From Antilocapra americana (taxonomy: Eukaryota; Chordata; Mammalia; Artiodactyla; Antilocapridae): DNA of 64,000 nt. The position numbers were made by a program, and so were the translations under genes. Shown one piece after another: positions 42,986-54,811 of the stretch. The stretch spans positions 34,395,909 to 34,459,908 of the forward strand of contig ML662442.1 in NCBI GenBank assembly GCA_007570785.1, written 5' to 3'. The notes below the pieces were generated by a model. That model saw only the letters and a list, made by a program, of their open reading frames with translations. It did no database searches and had not been told where the DNA came from. The first letter of the stretch is position 1. Each line of letters opens with the position of its first letter.

Positions 42986-44847
42986 GACAATTGCTTGAGG
43001 AAAATCCATGCTTTTCTATCAATTATCTTTTTAGTGGAGGCAGTTGAACAGTTCTTCTTTGAGGTAGGGGTCCTGGTTAGGCTTATTTCCACAGAAGGAT
43101 CTAAAACTAAATAATTGCCCCTTCCCAAATCCTGAAGTGTAGGCTGTTCCTTCAACCAATCCACTCAGGATGTGGACCTTTTACTCTCCATTCAGACTTT
43201 GACTTTCCACAGAGAATGAAATTGGATTGCCTCCAGCTCCTTTCTCCAAAGCTCTGCTGAGGAAGTGACCCTTCAGAGGGAGGTTTGAAGGTGATTCCCT
43301 GGGCCCTCAAATTTCTCTGCATACATCAGGCCAGATCACTGCAAAGCAGTACCACTCAGACCACATTGTCTTTACCCCATTCAGAATTATTATTCCCTAA
43401 GCTTCTGTGGCATGTCCTCAGTTCTTATCAAAGTATGCTATGAAACTACCAGCCACCTGACTACGTTCCAGATGTCATCTGCTACTTAGGCAAGAGTATA
43501 TGTCCAAAATATTACCTGAAAAATTGTTCAGATTAAGCACTAGGAATTTTTTTTCCCCTCTGATCAAGTGATTCATTTGTTTCTAACAATAAGAATATCT
43601 GTGGAGAGGGAGGGTGAGGTCAAGGGTCTCTGGGAGAAACCAAGATGACTTTCTACTGAAATTCTCACTGAGTTGTCAGTGTTCCAGGTTTGATCAGACT
43701 CAGTGAAGCCAATTCACTCTGCTCAAACTTCTGAGAGTCAGAATCCTAATGTGGAATGCCACGGTCCTTCATCTGAGGTCTGCTTTTCCTGCCATCTTCA
43801 AGTTTGCTTAAAAAAACACAAGAAGCAGAATCAAGAGAGATGGACGATTTTAAGAGAAATTGTTTCAGGGCTTAGGGTCTAATACATTGTCTTGGTCAAT
43901 AAAACACTCATTTCTCTGTAATTCAAGGCCAAATTTTTCTCCTTCCAGAGTGATGCTGGATAATCCTGTACCATCTTCTGTGTCTTTAGCTTTCTCTTGA
44001 GTTGGTACAGGAGGAACATTCCCTTTCTAGTCAGGGTTTTCCCAGGTGAACAAAATATATTTTTTAGGATTCCTCTTAATAAACCCTATAACATCATAGA
44101 TTTGCCTTATTATGTTAAATTTCAGTTTAATCTTAGTTTGGATATTTCAAAGTCTTGTGTGTGTGTATTTATATCTATGTAAATGTAAAATTTATATAAA
44201 TGTATCTCCGCAGCTGACAGATCACACTGATTGTTGTGAATTTTACTGAGCATATTCAGAGGGCAAACTTCTTTCAAAATTGGGGTGTTGAGGAGTGCAC
44301 ATCAGTATTTTCTTCATTACTACCGAAGATTATGTAACTCATTTTATCTCCTGTTGTTTCTACTCAAAAAAAAAAAAAAAAACCTTACAAGGAATTAAGG
44401 TTAGATCATGTAGAAATGTATAAGCCCCTTGAACCCTTGTGATATTTATCGAAGTTTGGCCTTAAATAATCTATTCTAAGTTATATTTACTTTCATCTTT
44501 TTATTGTTTTTATTTTTGTAAGTCTGTTTATAGTCACCTATAAACAGAGGTGAGGCAAAGAACATAACAGACAAACAAATGAACAAATCACTTGTTTACC
44601 CAGCCCCTCTATTTAGGATATGATAGTTTTCTGTGTTCTGTTGGGTAAAATCAGAAATCCTCACTAATATACAAATTTTCCATTGATGAAATGAGAAATG
44701 CTATAAACTTTTATAGTAAAATATAATTTAAATATGAAGAAAAATATTAGAAGTCAAATTCTGCTCTTTAAAATGGTCAGTTTATTGAGTATTCTATTAA
44801 TTAAATATGTTATCTGAGAGTTATCTTTAATTTTAGGCATAAATTGT
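42986..44847. other. Unassigned non-coding DNA
   Basis: About 1.9 kb. A-run at about 44366-44382. No gene or clear repeat recognised. Confidence 0.5.
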
Positions 44848-44883
44848 ACATATATATATATATATATATAAAGAGAGAGAGAG
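44848..44883. repeat. Compound (TA)n-(GA)n microsatellite
   Basis: TA run at about 44849-44870 followed directly by a GA run to 44883. Confidence 0.9.
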
Positions 44884-45281
44884 GGTATATATAATGCCCA
44901 TAGTTGGGTATATATTCATATATAATAGAAGTAGATTTTATACTAAGATCTGTTCAGACTTTTTGTAGTCGCTGTAAGCAATCAAGTATCATTGGTGAGA
45001 ACTGGGAGGGAATTAATCCTCTGAACTTCTATATTCTTGTTTCAATTCTAGATAATGAGAGGCTGAAAACATTAAGAACAAATGCATACTATGTGCTATG
45101 TTTTGTGCAAAAGTAGGCAAATAAAAGAGTTACTGTGTGTGTCTACAGAGATAGAAATCGTATACCCCATTTTGTTGCTAATTAGACATGACAGAAGATG
45201 GCTTTCATATAAACATCAAGTTCTTCTTGTTGCTTCCATCTCCCTCAGTGTCAAGATTCTGATGATTCCTAGGAACTTCTT
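44884..45281. other. Unassigned non-coding DNA
   Basis: No clear feature. A weak L2-tail-like phrase (atactatgtgctatgttttg) lies near 45087. Confidence 0.4.
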
Positions 45282-45576
45282 GAAGAAGGCATTGCTGCTG
45301 CTGCTGCTAAGTCGCTTCAGTCGTGTCCGAATCTGTGTGACCCCATAGACGGCAGCCCACCAGGCTCCTCTGTCCCTGGGATTCTCCAGGCAAGAACACT
45401 GGAGTGGGTTGCTATTTCCTTCTCCAGTGCATGAAAGTGAAAGGTGAAGTCACTCAGTCGTGTCTGACTCTTCGTGACCCCATGGACTGCAGCCCACCAG
45501 GCTCCTCCGTCCATGGGATTTTCCAGGCAAGAGTACTGGAGTGGGCTGCCATTGCCTTCTCCACGAAGAAGGCATT
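45282..45576 (-). mobile_element. BOV-A2 SINE with 12-bp TSD
   Basis: The body 45294-45564 opens with a GCT run (complement of the AGC tail), then two Bov-A monomers and the linker tgcatgaaagtgaaaggtga. The TSD gaagaaggcatt is perfect at 45282-45293 and 45565-45576. Little divergence from the remembered consensus; a recent copy. Confidence 0.95.
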
Positions 45577-46071
45577 AGGAATAGACAGTTCATCACATTC
45601 TCAGTATTAATTGGTGAAACAGTGATGGGACTGATGATCTAATACAGTTAACAAAAACACCACCATGCATTTTATCTCTTTTTTTTTTACCCTCATCACA
45701 GCAAACGGAGAAGGGACTCTTTTTCCAGTAGTGAAGAACAAAGGCAGTTTGGAGGGTGGGTTGGATTTCATATATTACCCTCCACAAAATTGTTTTCTTT
45801 TCTAGAAGACTGTAATCAGCACACAAAAATGCACAATGAGTATAATAGTTGAGCAAATTTGCGTCTTTAATTATATATTTCAATTATATATTTACTTTTA
45901 GGAATAGTTTTGTGAATGCTATAAATAAATTATAAATGGAAGAATTACATCAAGAATGAAAAGAACTTTGAAAATAAATATTGGCATGATCCAGATATTA
46001 TGAAAAAGGAATGGATCCAATTAAAAAATGATGGCAGGTCTCATCTTGATATCCTATTCTCTTTTGTATCA
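45577..46071. other. Unassigned AT-rich DNA
   Basis: No gene or repeat recognised. Confidence 0.5.
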
Positions 46072-46775
46072 TAGTTAATTCATAATGTGTTAGTTTCAAG
46101 TATACAGCAAAATATCTGATTCTTTCACATTATAGATTATTACAAGGTATTGAGTATAGTTCCCTGTGCTATAGAGTAGGTCCTTATAGTTTACCTGTTT
46201 TATATATGTGTGTGTGTTAGTCGCTCAGTTGTGTCTGACTCTTTGTGACCCCATGTACTACAGCCCAGCAGGCTCCTCTATCCATGGAATTCTCCAGACA
46301 AGAATACTGGAGTGGGTTGCCATTCCTTTCTCCAGGGGATCTTCCCAACCCAGAGACTGACTCTGGGTCTCTTGCATTACAGGCAGATTCTTTACCATCT
46401 GAGCCACAAGGGTGATACCCTTATATAGAGCAGTGCATATGTGTTAATCCCAAACTCCTTTTTTTAATCTCTCCTCACACCAATTCCCTTTGGTAGCTGA
46501 AAATTTGTTTCTGTCTGTGAGTCTATTTCTGTTTTTAAAATAAGTTCATTTGTATCATTATTTTAGATTGCACATATAAGTGATAAATATGATATTTATC
46601 TTTTTCTGACTCCACTTATTATACTTCATATGATAGTCTCTAGGTCCATCCATGTTGCTGCAAATGGCATTGTTTCTTCTTATGACTAATATTTTATACA
46701 CACACACACACACATATGTATATGTATTTATACACCACATCTTCCATTCATCTGTTGATTGACATTCAAGTCCAC
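46072..46775 (-). mobile_element. Old L1 3' end, split by a SINE
   Basis: Complement of an old L1 tail: taatgtgttagtttcaagta, cagcaaaatatctgattctt, gtattgagtatagttccctg, then after the SINE aatccctccc-like ORF2 end words (ggtccatccatgttgctgca, ttcatctgttgattgacatt). It is the same family as the tail at 5115-5840. A CA run lies inside it at 46698-46714. Confidence 0.8.
46200..46427 (-). mobile_element. Bov-tA SINE nested in old L1
   Basis: The body 46207-46420 is reverse-complement Bov-tA: gtgtgtgttagtcgctcagt, ctgactctttgtgaccccat, then the tRNA-like head (gactctgggtctcttgcatt, caggcagattctttaccatc, tgagccacaagggtga). Short TSD ttatata at 46200-46206 and 46421-46427, made from L1 sequence. 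Confidence 0.87.
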
Positions 46776-47114
46776 TCATATCATGAGTACCAGAGAACAT
46801 TGATCCAGCGACTAGAGATGATGCCTAACCCATTTTCCTGAAAATTCATCCCATAATTTGACAATTAATAGACCAATAATATCAATGAAGAACATTGCTA
46901 AGACTAGTGGTTATAGCCATGTAGAGAATTTTCAGCGCTGATGCCTGTCTTTAGAAATCTGGGGCCCATTGATGTCCTTTGCGCTTTCCCCGCTGACGAA
47001 GTACATACTTTTACATCTGACCAACAAGGGAAGCCTTTTGGAGGAAAGGAATGACAGAGTGTGAGGACACTGGGAAAAGAGGGTTATGTGTGGACAGCAT
47101 GACCAAAGTTAACC
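46776..47114. other. Unassigned spacer
   Basis: No feature recognised. Confidence 0.5.
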
Positions 47115-47260
47115 ATCTCTAAAATCAGATAGGCATTCCAGCTCTGCCAGTCATAAACTGTGTGATTTCAAAAAGACTTTTTAAAGTGCTGTTTTTCCCC
47201 TAACTGAGGTTCAGACATTTTGAAAATCAGAAAGAAGTATTTCTTTCTCCTGAGTCATTG
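47115..47260 (+). repeat. MIR SINE fragment
   Basis: cagctctgccagtcataaac, tgtgtgatttcaaaaagact, ttttcccctaactgaggttc follow sense MIR order (gctctgccacttactagctgtgtgaccttgggcaagt). Confidence 0.5.
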
Positions 47261-47610
47261 GCCAACTCCTCCCAACTGATTCAGCATATAGAATGTGCTT
47301 GCTGTTTGCTTGATCTGCTACAGAAGAGCTTCTGTGGTAGGCTAGCCCCTTGACTGAAACTGGTCAGGAAACTATCACTAATAAAAGAAACTCAGGAAGT
47401 TATCACCATACTGTCATCATCCATGTGTTAAGGAGTCTATTAGCAATTGCTAAGGCATCTGTCTTTCCAGATTCAACACAAGCCACTCTGGCACTGGAAG
47501 AAATAGAAAACACCTGGTTAACCAAGAGGGCATGGACCAGTGCGAGTGCCTAGCTCCCTGTGGCAGAGCCATTTGTGTATTACTTTAGATAACTTTAGAT
47601 AGCCATAATG
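47261..47610. other. Unassigned spacer
   Basis: No gene supported; a 67-codon frame at 47350-47553 has no known domain. Confidence 0.5.
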
Positions 47611-47618
47611 ACATAACC

Positions 47619-48888
47619 TGTGCCAAAGCCTTTGACTATGTGGATCACAATAAACTGGAAAATTCTGAAAGAGATGGGACTACCAGACCACCTGACCTGT
47701 CTCTTGAGAAACCTGTATGCAGGTCTGGAAGCATAGAACTGGATATGGAACAACAGACTGGTTGTTCCGTATAGGAAAAGGAGTACTTCAAGGCTGTATA
47801 TTGTCACCCTGCTTATTTAACTTATATGCAGAGTACCTCATGAGAAATGCTGGGCTGGAAGAAGCACAAGCTGGAATCAAGATTGCCAGGAGAAATATCA
47901 ATAACCTCAGATATGCAGATGACACCACCCTTATGGTGAAAAGTGAAAGTGAAGTCATTTAGTCCTGTCTGACTCTTTGTGACCCCATGGACTGTAGCCT
48001 GCCCAATTCCTCCACCCATGGGATTTTCCAGGCAAGAATACTGGGGTAGGTTGCCATTTCCTTCTCCAGGGGATCTTCCCAACCCAAGGATCGAACCCTG
48101 GTCTCCCGCACTACAGGCAGACTCTTTACCATCTGAGCCACCAGGGAAGCCCAACCTCTTGATGAAAGTGAAAGAGGAGAGTGAAGAAGTTGGCTTAAAG
48201 CTCAACATTCAGAAAACTAAGATCATGGTATCCGGTCCCATCACTTCATGGGAAATAGATAGGGATACAGTGGAAACAGTGTCAGACTTTATTTTGGGGG
48301 GCTCCAAAATCACTGCAGACGGTGATTGCAACCATGAAATTAAAAGATGCTTACTCCTTGGAAGGAAGGTTATGACCAACCTAGATAGCCTATTGAAAAG
48401 CAGAGACTTTACTTTGCCAACAAAGGTCCGTTTGGTGAAGGCTAGGGTTTTTCCAGTGGTCATGTATGGATGTGAGAGTTGGACAGTGAAGAAAGCTGAG
48501 TGCAGAAGAATCAATGCTTTTTAACTGTGGTATTGGAGAAGACTCTTGAGAGTCCCTTGGACTGCAAGGAGATCCAACCAGTCTGTCCTAAGGGAGATCA
48601 GTCCTGGGTATTCTTTGGAAGGACTGATGTTGAAGCTGAAACTCCAATACTGTGGCCACCTTATGCAAAGAGTTGACTCATTGGAAAAGACCGTAATGCT
48701 GGGAAGGATTGGGGGCAGGAGGAGAAGGGGAAGACAGAGGATGAGATGGCTGGATGGCATCACCGACTTGGTGGACATGGATTTCGGTGGACTCCGGGAG
48801 TTGATGATGGACAGGGAGGCCTGATGTGCTGCGATTCATGGGGTCACAAAGAGTTGGACACGACTGAGTGACTGAACCGAACTGGATA
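47619..48888 (+). pseudogene. BovB reverse-transcriptase remnant, SINE-disrupted
   Basis: RTE-clade RT. The frame 47717-47962 reads YGTTDW, RIGKGVLQGCILSPCLFNLY and the catalytic LRYADDTTLM, then runs into the SINE and stops. After the SINE, 48150-48524 reads MKVKEESEEVGLKLNIQKTK, DFILGGSKITADGDCNHEIK and YGCESWTVKKAECRRINAF, followed by a stop at the usual ELWCWRR site; 48546-48824 carries RVPWTARRSNQSVLREISPG and RMRWLDGITDLVDMDFGGLR. No endonuclease, several breaks. Confidence 0.87.
47945..48152 (-). mobile_element. Bov-tA SINE in BovB, no TSD, target deletion
   Basis: Reverse-complement Bov-tA: gaaagtgaagtcatttagtc, ctgactctttgtgaccccat, then the head (gaaccctggtctcccgcact, ctttaccatctgagccacca, gggaagccc). 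No TSD is present. Compared with the BovB copy at 22560-22620, about 14 or more bases of BovB between 'gaaagtgaag' and 'cctcttg' are missing. Confidence 0.85.
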
Positions 48889-48896
48889 ACATAACC

Positions 48897-49039
48897 AATA
48901 GTTTGTGGTCATCATCACTTATGAGAAAACAACAGTTAATTAAGGAATCAAGCAAACTGCCATATTGACCCAAGGATCAAGATGTGACAAAAAGTGTACT
49001 TTCCTTCCCCCAAAAGCAATGAAGGTTAATTTCTTTAAG
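48897..49039. other. Unassigned spacer
   Basis: No feature recognised. Confidence 0.5.
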
Positions 49040-49900
49040 TTTAAAAAACTGAGTATTTATTATGTTTAAAATACTATGTTAGACCATTGGGGCTTACAGA
49101 ATTCTGCAAAACAATTCTTTTTTTTCACAACTTAACTGGTAGTTGTGAGAGCCCTAAATAATTTTAATTCCAAGTAAAGTGAAAGTAAGCATTACTGACT
49201 GGTGAGGCGATGGCAACCCACTCCAGTACTCTCGCCTGGAAAATCCCATGGATGGAGGAGCCTGGTGGGCTGCAGTCCATGGGGGTCGCGAAGAGTTGGA
49301 CATGACTGAGCGACTTCACTTTCACTCTTTACTTTCATGCATTGGAGAAGGAAATGGCAATCCACTCTGGTGTTCTTGCCTGGAGAATCCCAGGGACGGG
49401 GGAGCCTGGTGGGCTGCCCTCTATGGGGTCGCACAGAGTCGGACATGACTGAAGCAACTTAGCAGCCGCAGCAGTGGATGTTCATAGGGAAGGCTGATCT
49501 CTTAGATTACTCTCATTGAGTGTGGGGAATCTTGAAGAAGAAAGTGATGTTCAAACCAAGCCTTGAAAGATAAAACTTGGGAGGAGGAAGGGAAGAGAGA
49601 ATAAAAGAGTGAACTTGTTCTCAGATGGAGGGACCAGTGTAAACAAAGGCAGGGGGGCAAGGAAGTTTAAGAGATGATGAGGTTAGTTTTCTGAAACAGG
49701 AGGGTTATAAGATAGAACCGAAAAAGAAAGCAAAAGAAGTGGATTGCTTTGAGAGCATAGGAAGCCTTGCATATTAGACTAGTGAGTCTGTTATTTAATA
49801 AGGAATTGTATGTAATAGGGAAACGTTGAGGGGTTTTGAACTGTGGAAAGATGTGATAGCAACCCATGTTGTAGTGTTTGCAATTCAAGAGAGGGGTATG
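49040..49900 (-). repeat. L2 LINE, split by BOV-A2
   Basis: Left part 49040-49190 resembles the complement of the L2 3' end (gagtatttattatgtttaaa, atactatgttagaccattgg). The right part resumes after the SINE with complement of L2 3'UTR/ORF2: gttcaaaccaagccttgaaa, ggaccagtgtaaacaaaggc, gcataggaagccttgcatat, gaggggttttgaactgtgga and aagatgtgatagc, echoing 'gagggttttgagcagaggagtgacatgat'. Confidence 0.6.
49198..49475 (+). mobile_element. BOV-A2 SINE
   Basis: Sense dimer: ggcgatggcaacccactcca, ggagcctggtgggctgcagt, linker ttcatgcattggagaaggaa, second monomer with ggggtcgcacagagtcggac and the tail gcaacttagcagccgcagca. No clear TSD. It is the only BOV-A2 on the plus strand in this window. Confidence 0.92.
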
Positions 49901-51941
49901 TCAGTGTTCATCAGCCTTTTCTTCATTATCGCCCTTATAAGGAGTGTTTGTAGACATCAACCTGATATTTCACAGGTTTCCCATACAGTCATGTTCACTG
50001 AGAGCTGATCTATTGCATCTTGTTTCCATCAATGGTCAGGATATTCTTTTTTTCTTATCTTTTTTAATTTCCTTTAGTGTGTTTGAGCCTTAAGTAGCTG
50101 TTGAGATAGAGCAATCTAACATCATTAGGTACTTAGTGAGTGTCATAGGAGTAAAATTGTAAAAATGAGACTTCCCTAGTTTTGAACCCAATGCAGAGCT
50201 ATGTAATATCTGAATCAGATTTTTTAAAAAAGAAGTCACCATTGTTATAAAAACATCATAACAAACAGCAGGTTGCAAGCATATTTAGATCATTCTTACT
50301 GAAGAAAATAAACATTTATTGCCAACTATGTAAGGGCAGATTTGATGACTGATGGAAAAATCACACTGCTTTGTCAGTTCACATAAATAATAATTCATCA
50401 AAGGAACATGCGTTGATGAGTGCAGTCTGGTTTGAATTGAAACTACGGTGCATTCTTGGGCAACAGCTAAAGTACCTGAGCCTCGTTAAAAAGTCTACAG
50501 CACACTATCTAAGCATATAAATAATCCTTCCTAAGCTATGTAATGAATCTCATCAGAAATGCTCAGGGATGACTAAGGTGGCCTCTGTTTACCTCGAGAA
50601 AAACATATCTGGGTGCCCAAGAAAGTCTGATGAATACTTGAGAAATATGATCTGAGTTCACTTTTGCAATAGATGCTCAACAAATTGATCTGGGACCAGA
50701 TGAGTCTTTACCAGACACTAAGGAAAATAACAAGCATTGGCTGCTCAGCTTTCTCTGATAATCATTGTTCAGTGAAAAAAGATCGAATGTGATATTTTCT
50801 CAGGTGAGCATTCCACTCTTGGGCCACCCCAATCCAAAGGCCCTCTGTCCTGTCAATGGACTGATGAGATTTGGCAAGCTGGTGTGTGAATCTGGCGGCC
50901 AGGTGTCTTGGTGTGGTTGAGACAGGAGCTAACAGATTCGACATGTGGGAATATTGCTCCCAGATGCTCCCTCAAGGGAAAGAACAACTTGCTTTCAGGG
51001 ACCTGTCCTTTCAAGATGAGTCCTCTGGTGCAGGCACTGCAATTCATTAGTTCTGTGAGAGGAAGCGATGCATCATGGGTGCCTTTCTGCCAGAAAAAAA
51101 TAAGCAGTTCCAGAGGGTGCTGCCGATTTCTTGGTAAAATCCAGTGGTCTGTGTCTGGAGGTTGTCCAAGGCAAATCAAATAAAGAAATCTTCAGATATT
51201 GAGGCAATAAGGAAGAAAGAACACAATAAGGATGAGTGGTGCTTATTTTAAACTGAAGAGAAACTTAACAGGCAAGGCCATGTCACAGATAGTAATGGCC
51301 CTTGCTGCCAGAGTCTGCAGAAAAATACAACCAGAATTTGATGTCCCTGATGTCTGTGCTCTGATGTCCAGAGCCCCATAGCCTGTCAGTTCTCAAATAC
51401 TATTGTATCACTTGGAAACAAATATCTGTCTAACAGTATTTTGACATTTATATTTTTAAGAGACTTTGTTACTCAATATGAATTGCATTAGCAAAGCCTT
51501 TTCAGTTTGTCATTTCATTAGAGTTCTCAGCGTTCTTCCTATCTTCCAAACTCTAGAATGAAATGCCTATCTTGTCAACTGCTTTCATGATTCCAGATTA
51601 TACATCCTGAAAAATGAAACCGTCTCTATGCAGAACTGGATTGAGAACATCTGAATCCATGTTGGTAATGAAACAGTTTAGGCAAAGTAACACAGATCCT
51701 GGGCAGGCATGGGTTATGTTGCCCAGATTCCAGGGAAATGAGCCCAAGTCATGGCTCTCTCATCATCTAAGTGTCTTTGTCCTATACCCAATGTCTAAGA
51801 GGAAAGTATGACTGGTTCCTTCTTGCAATCTTAATGTATTTTATTCATTCATTCTATTACATGAAATTATTATTGCTTACTTTCCAAAAGTAAAATAATC
51901 TCTGTGTTTCTATTTCTCATAGTTCATTTTTAGCCTTCTAT
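49901..51941. other. Unassigned non-coding DNA
   Basis: About 2 kb without recognised repeats. The block 50790-51180 is less AT-rich and has overlapping frames on both strands (50908-51183 plus, 91 codons; 50853-51179 minus, 108 codons), neither with a recognisable domain. A conserved non-coding element or a decayed exon cannot be excluded, but nothing supports a gene. Confidence 0.4.
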
Positions 51942-52173
51942 ATCATCTCTTGGGGCTTCCCAGGTGGCTCAGTGATAAAGAATCACCTTCCAAAGCAGGG
52001 GACAGTGGTTCAATCCTTGGGTTGGGAACATGCCCTGGAGGAGAAAATGGCAACCCAGTTTTCTTGCCTGGAGAATTCCCTGGACAGAGGAGCCTGGTGG
52101 GTTACAGTCCATGGGATTGCAAAAGAGATGGAAATGACTGATCCACTGAGCTTTCACACATGCATCATCTCTT
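51942..52173 (+). mobile_element. Bov-tA SINE with 10-bp TSD
   Basis: The body 51952-52163: ggggcttcccaggtggctca, gtggttcaatccttgggttg, ttcttgcctggagaattccc, gagcctggtgggttacagtc, gactgatccactgagctttc. The TSD atcatctctt is perfect at 51942-51951 and 52164-52173. Confidence 0.92.
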
Positions 52174-52510
52174 TATTACTCTGAAGAGCAGTAAAGAAGT
52201 AACTCTGTTGTGTGAAAATATTTCCTTTTGTAGGTTCTGCTTAGGGTCATCTGGGACAATTCTGATAATATTTCAAATATTTCATACTCCTCATTTCAGG
52301 TTACATAAACCTTCCTTTTTATTAGATTTCAAAGAGAAAAAAGAAAAACTAATGTGTTTGACTCCTGGGATTTAAAAACCTGTAATTAATTTGAACCAAG
52401 CTGTATTACCTTTGCAAGGCTCTCTTTTAAAATTTTTGTTGGTTTATAAAAAAAAAATCAAAGAGACTTTCACAGTTTTCTTTTAGAAATAGGATGGATT
52501 AACTGGCCCT
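52174..52510. other. Unassigned spacer
   Basis: AT-rich; no feature recognised. Confidence 0.5.
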
Positions 52511-52739
52511 AGTACTTCTGTGGGGCTTCCCTGGTGGCTCAGATGGTAAAGAATTTTTTGCAGTGTGGGAGACCTGACTTCAGTGCCTGGGTTGGGAAGA
52601 TCCCCTGAAAAAGAAAATGGCATTCCATTTCAGTATTCTTGCCTGTAGAATCCCCGTGGATAGAGGAGCCTGGTGGGCTACAGTCCATGGGGTCGCAAAG
52701 AGTCAGACATGACTGAGTGGCTAAGCACAGTACTTCTGT
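52511..52739 (+). mobile_element. Bov-tA SINE with 11-bp TSD
   Basis: The body 52522-52728: gggcttccctggtggctcag, gggttgggaagatcccctga, ggagcctggtgggctacagt, gactgagtggctaagcac. The TSD agtacttctgt is perfect at 52511-52521 and 52729-52739. Its B-box-like block is damaged (gacttcagtgcc), so its own Pol III promoter is doubtful. Confidence 0.93.
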
Positions 52740-53488
52740 ATTGTATTAATTTTATATTATACTGTATATTAATTTCCAGTTTTTAATTTTGCTTTGAAGC
52801 TTGTGTCAGTAATCATTTAATTGTCTTTCAGCTTGGAATCCACCCTTCTCTGCCCTGCTTTGGGAAAAAGAACTGGACCCTGTAAACATTTTTCCTTCGC
52901 TGCTGGTGTGATGCTCAAATTTGCCAATAGAGGGCACTAGAGGGATACTGGCAAGTCGATAGTGCCAGGTTGATACTTCCCTCCAGGTTCCAGGCTTCCA
53001 TTTGCTTTTCAGCGTGGTAGTCTAGAAGTTCCAGCTACATTCTCAGAGTACACTTTCATCAACCGGGGCTGCTTCTGAGCACCACACTCTTCTGAGTGTG
53101 GTTGAACTCTCAGACCACACTCTCTCTGAAGAGATCTGAATCTCACTTTGGGGTTCCCTTCCCTCAGCCAAGAGGTAGAAGCTGCATTTTTGCACATCGA
53201 AATTCCAGACTGCTTAGAGTTCTCTTTTAGTCCTTTTAGTAGTTCGCCTCCTTTTATGAATTAATAATTATTTATATTACTTTATTTTCTACTCAAACTA
53301 CGGATCTGATTTCTGTCTCCTAACAGAACCCTTACTGATGCAAGTTGTTTATAGGTATTCTTAATGTATACATACCTAATCCATCTAAATATTTTTTTTA
53401 ATTTCCCAAGAGAAGGGGAGACCCTTGCTTCTGTATTTATAATTTCTTTATTCCCTTCAGAACTATGTATAATATTCCATATTAATCG
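52740..53488. other. Unassigned; possible ancient LTR-type repeat at 52900-53340
   Basis: The phrases tttgccaatagagggcacta, ctttggggttcccttccctc, tgatttctgtctcctaacag and aacccttactgatgc have a word order I associate with an old mammalian LTR-like interspersed repeat. Termini and family are not established. No gene. Confidence 0.35.
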
Positions 53489-53700
53489 GGCTTCCCTGGT
53501 AGCTCAGTTGGTAAATAATCCACCTGCAATGCCGGAGAGCCCAGTTTGATTCTTGGGTCGGGAAGATTCCCTAGAGAAGAGATAGACTACCCACTCCAGT
53601 ATTCTGGCCTGGAGAATCCCCATGGACAGAGGAGCCTGGTGGGCGACGGTGCATGGGATCGCAGAGTTGGACCTGACTGAGCCGCTTTCACTTTTGCACA
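53489..53700 (+). mobile_element. Bov-tA SINE
   Basis: Sense element: gggcttccctggtagctcag, ttggtaaataatccacctgc, gaatccccatggacagagga, gacctgactgagccgctttc. The flanks (ccatattaat, ccacattgat) are only loosely alike, so the TSD is doubtful. Confidence 0.87.
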
Positions 53701-53714
53701 CTGACTGTCACTTT

Positions 53715-54210
53715 CACCACATTGATTAAACACTTCTGACCAACAATGATGAATAAGACATGGATGTCAAGAGTCTCACTGTCTAGGAGGAGAGAGACAC
53801 ATACAAACAAGTAACTTTAGAATGTGATAAATACGCACATTCTAAAGTATGTGATGGGATGGACCTCACTGAGCAGTTGTCACTGAACTGAGTTTCCGAG
53901 ATTGAGAAGAGGGATGGTCCCGTAGATTAGGGAGGAAAGGGCAATACAGACAGAGGGAGGATGTGAAGTTTCAGGAATCCATGAAGCAAGACAAGGCCAA
54001 CTTGAGGAATGTCAGGTAGTACACTATTGTAACCTAAGGGAAGTGGGTGAGTGTGTGTTTGTGGGACTATAATGTGAGTAGGGGAAGAGGCAGCATTGAG
54101 AGTGGTGGGGAAATGAGGCTGAGAGAGAGGAGTGGGTTAGCTCCAGACCAGACTGGACTTTGCATGTCCTGCTAAAAAGTTTGGATTTTTATCACAGACA
54201 GCTACAAGCT
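53715..54210 (-). repeat. L2 LINE fragment
   Basis: Complement of L2 3'UTR/ORF2 in order: aatgatgaataagacatgga, ctcactgtctaggaggagag, caaacaagtaactttagaat, gaggatgtgaagtttcagga, atgaagcaagacaaggccaa and gactggactttgcatgtcct, gctaaaaagtttggattttt. Matches the order 'ggagacagacaataaacaag ... gggccttgtaggccatgg ... gactttggattttat'. Confidence 0.65.
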
Positions 54211-54811
54211 CAAAGAACTCGAGGAATATAAAGAATATAGAGAAAAAGTTAATTACTAGTTTTTTGCACTGAGTATATTTAATCCTTTATAATGTGAAAT
54301 ACATTTTTGAAGGATTCAAAGAAATTCAAATCCTTAGCCTCGCCTTGAAGTTAAACGAGGGAGATTTAAATGTTAGGAAGGAACAAGAAGCACTAAATTG
54401 ACAGCTAAAGAGCAAAGTGTGCACTGGGGTTTGAGGCAGGAGAGACTGGGTAATTAAGAAGAAGTAGAACTATCTGGTAGGGCCCTTGGGCACCCAGCTT
54501 TCTTCCTCTGTCTGCATTGTCCTTTTCTCTCCATCTGTAGGGACTGTTCCTCTCCTCTTTGAAAACTCAGCTCATTGTTCTGTGAAGTGTATTCGATCCC
54601 CATCCCAGCCACACCCGACATGGGGCCCCGCCACAACCGTATGGAGTACATTCTCCTCCGGTGATATCTTCATACTCGAATAGTAAAAGGTCACTTGTTG
54701 GTATGCAGAGTTACTTGCTTGTAGATATGTAGAGGGACTGCATTATAGGGAAAGAGCAACCTTTTAGAAAAGGGAAGCATGATCACGGAGTGATTTTGGT
54801 AGCAAGAGAGA
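54211..54811. other. Unassigned non-coding DNA
   Basis: No gene or repeat recognised. Confidence 0.5.

Larger units (their letters stand above)
47611..48896 (+). mobile_element. BovB LINE (RT to 3' end) with 8-bp TSD and an internal SINE
   Basis: The body 47619-48888 begins inside the first RT block (tgccaaagcctttgactatg) and ends with the BovB tail (cacgactgagtgactgaacc). The TSD acataacc occurs at 47611-47618 and 48889-48896. A Bov-tA SINE splits it at 47945-48152. Confidence 0.92.

Noticed and set aside
50853..51183. Overlapping 108- and 91-codon frames on opposite strands
   Set aside because: Neither shows a known domain; open frames on both strands of the same DNA usually reflect composition rather than coding.
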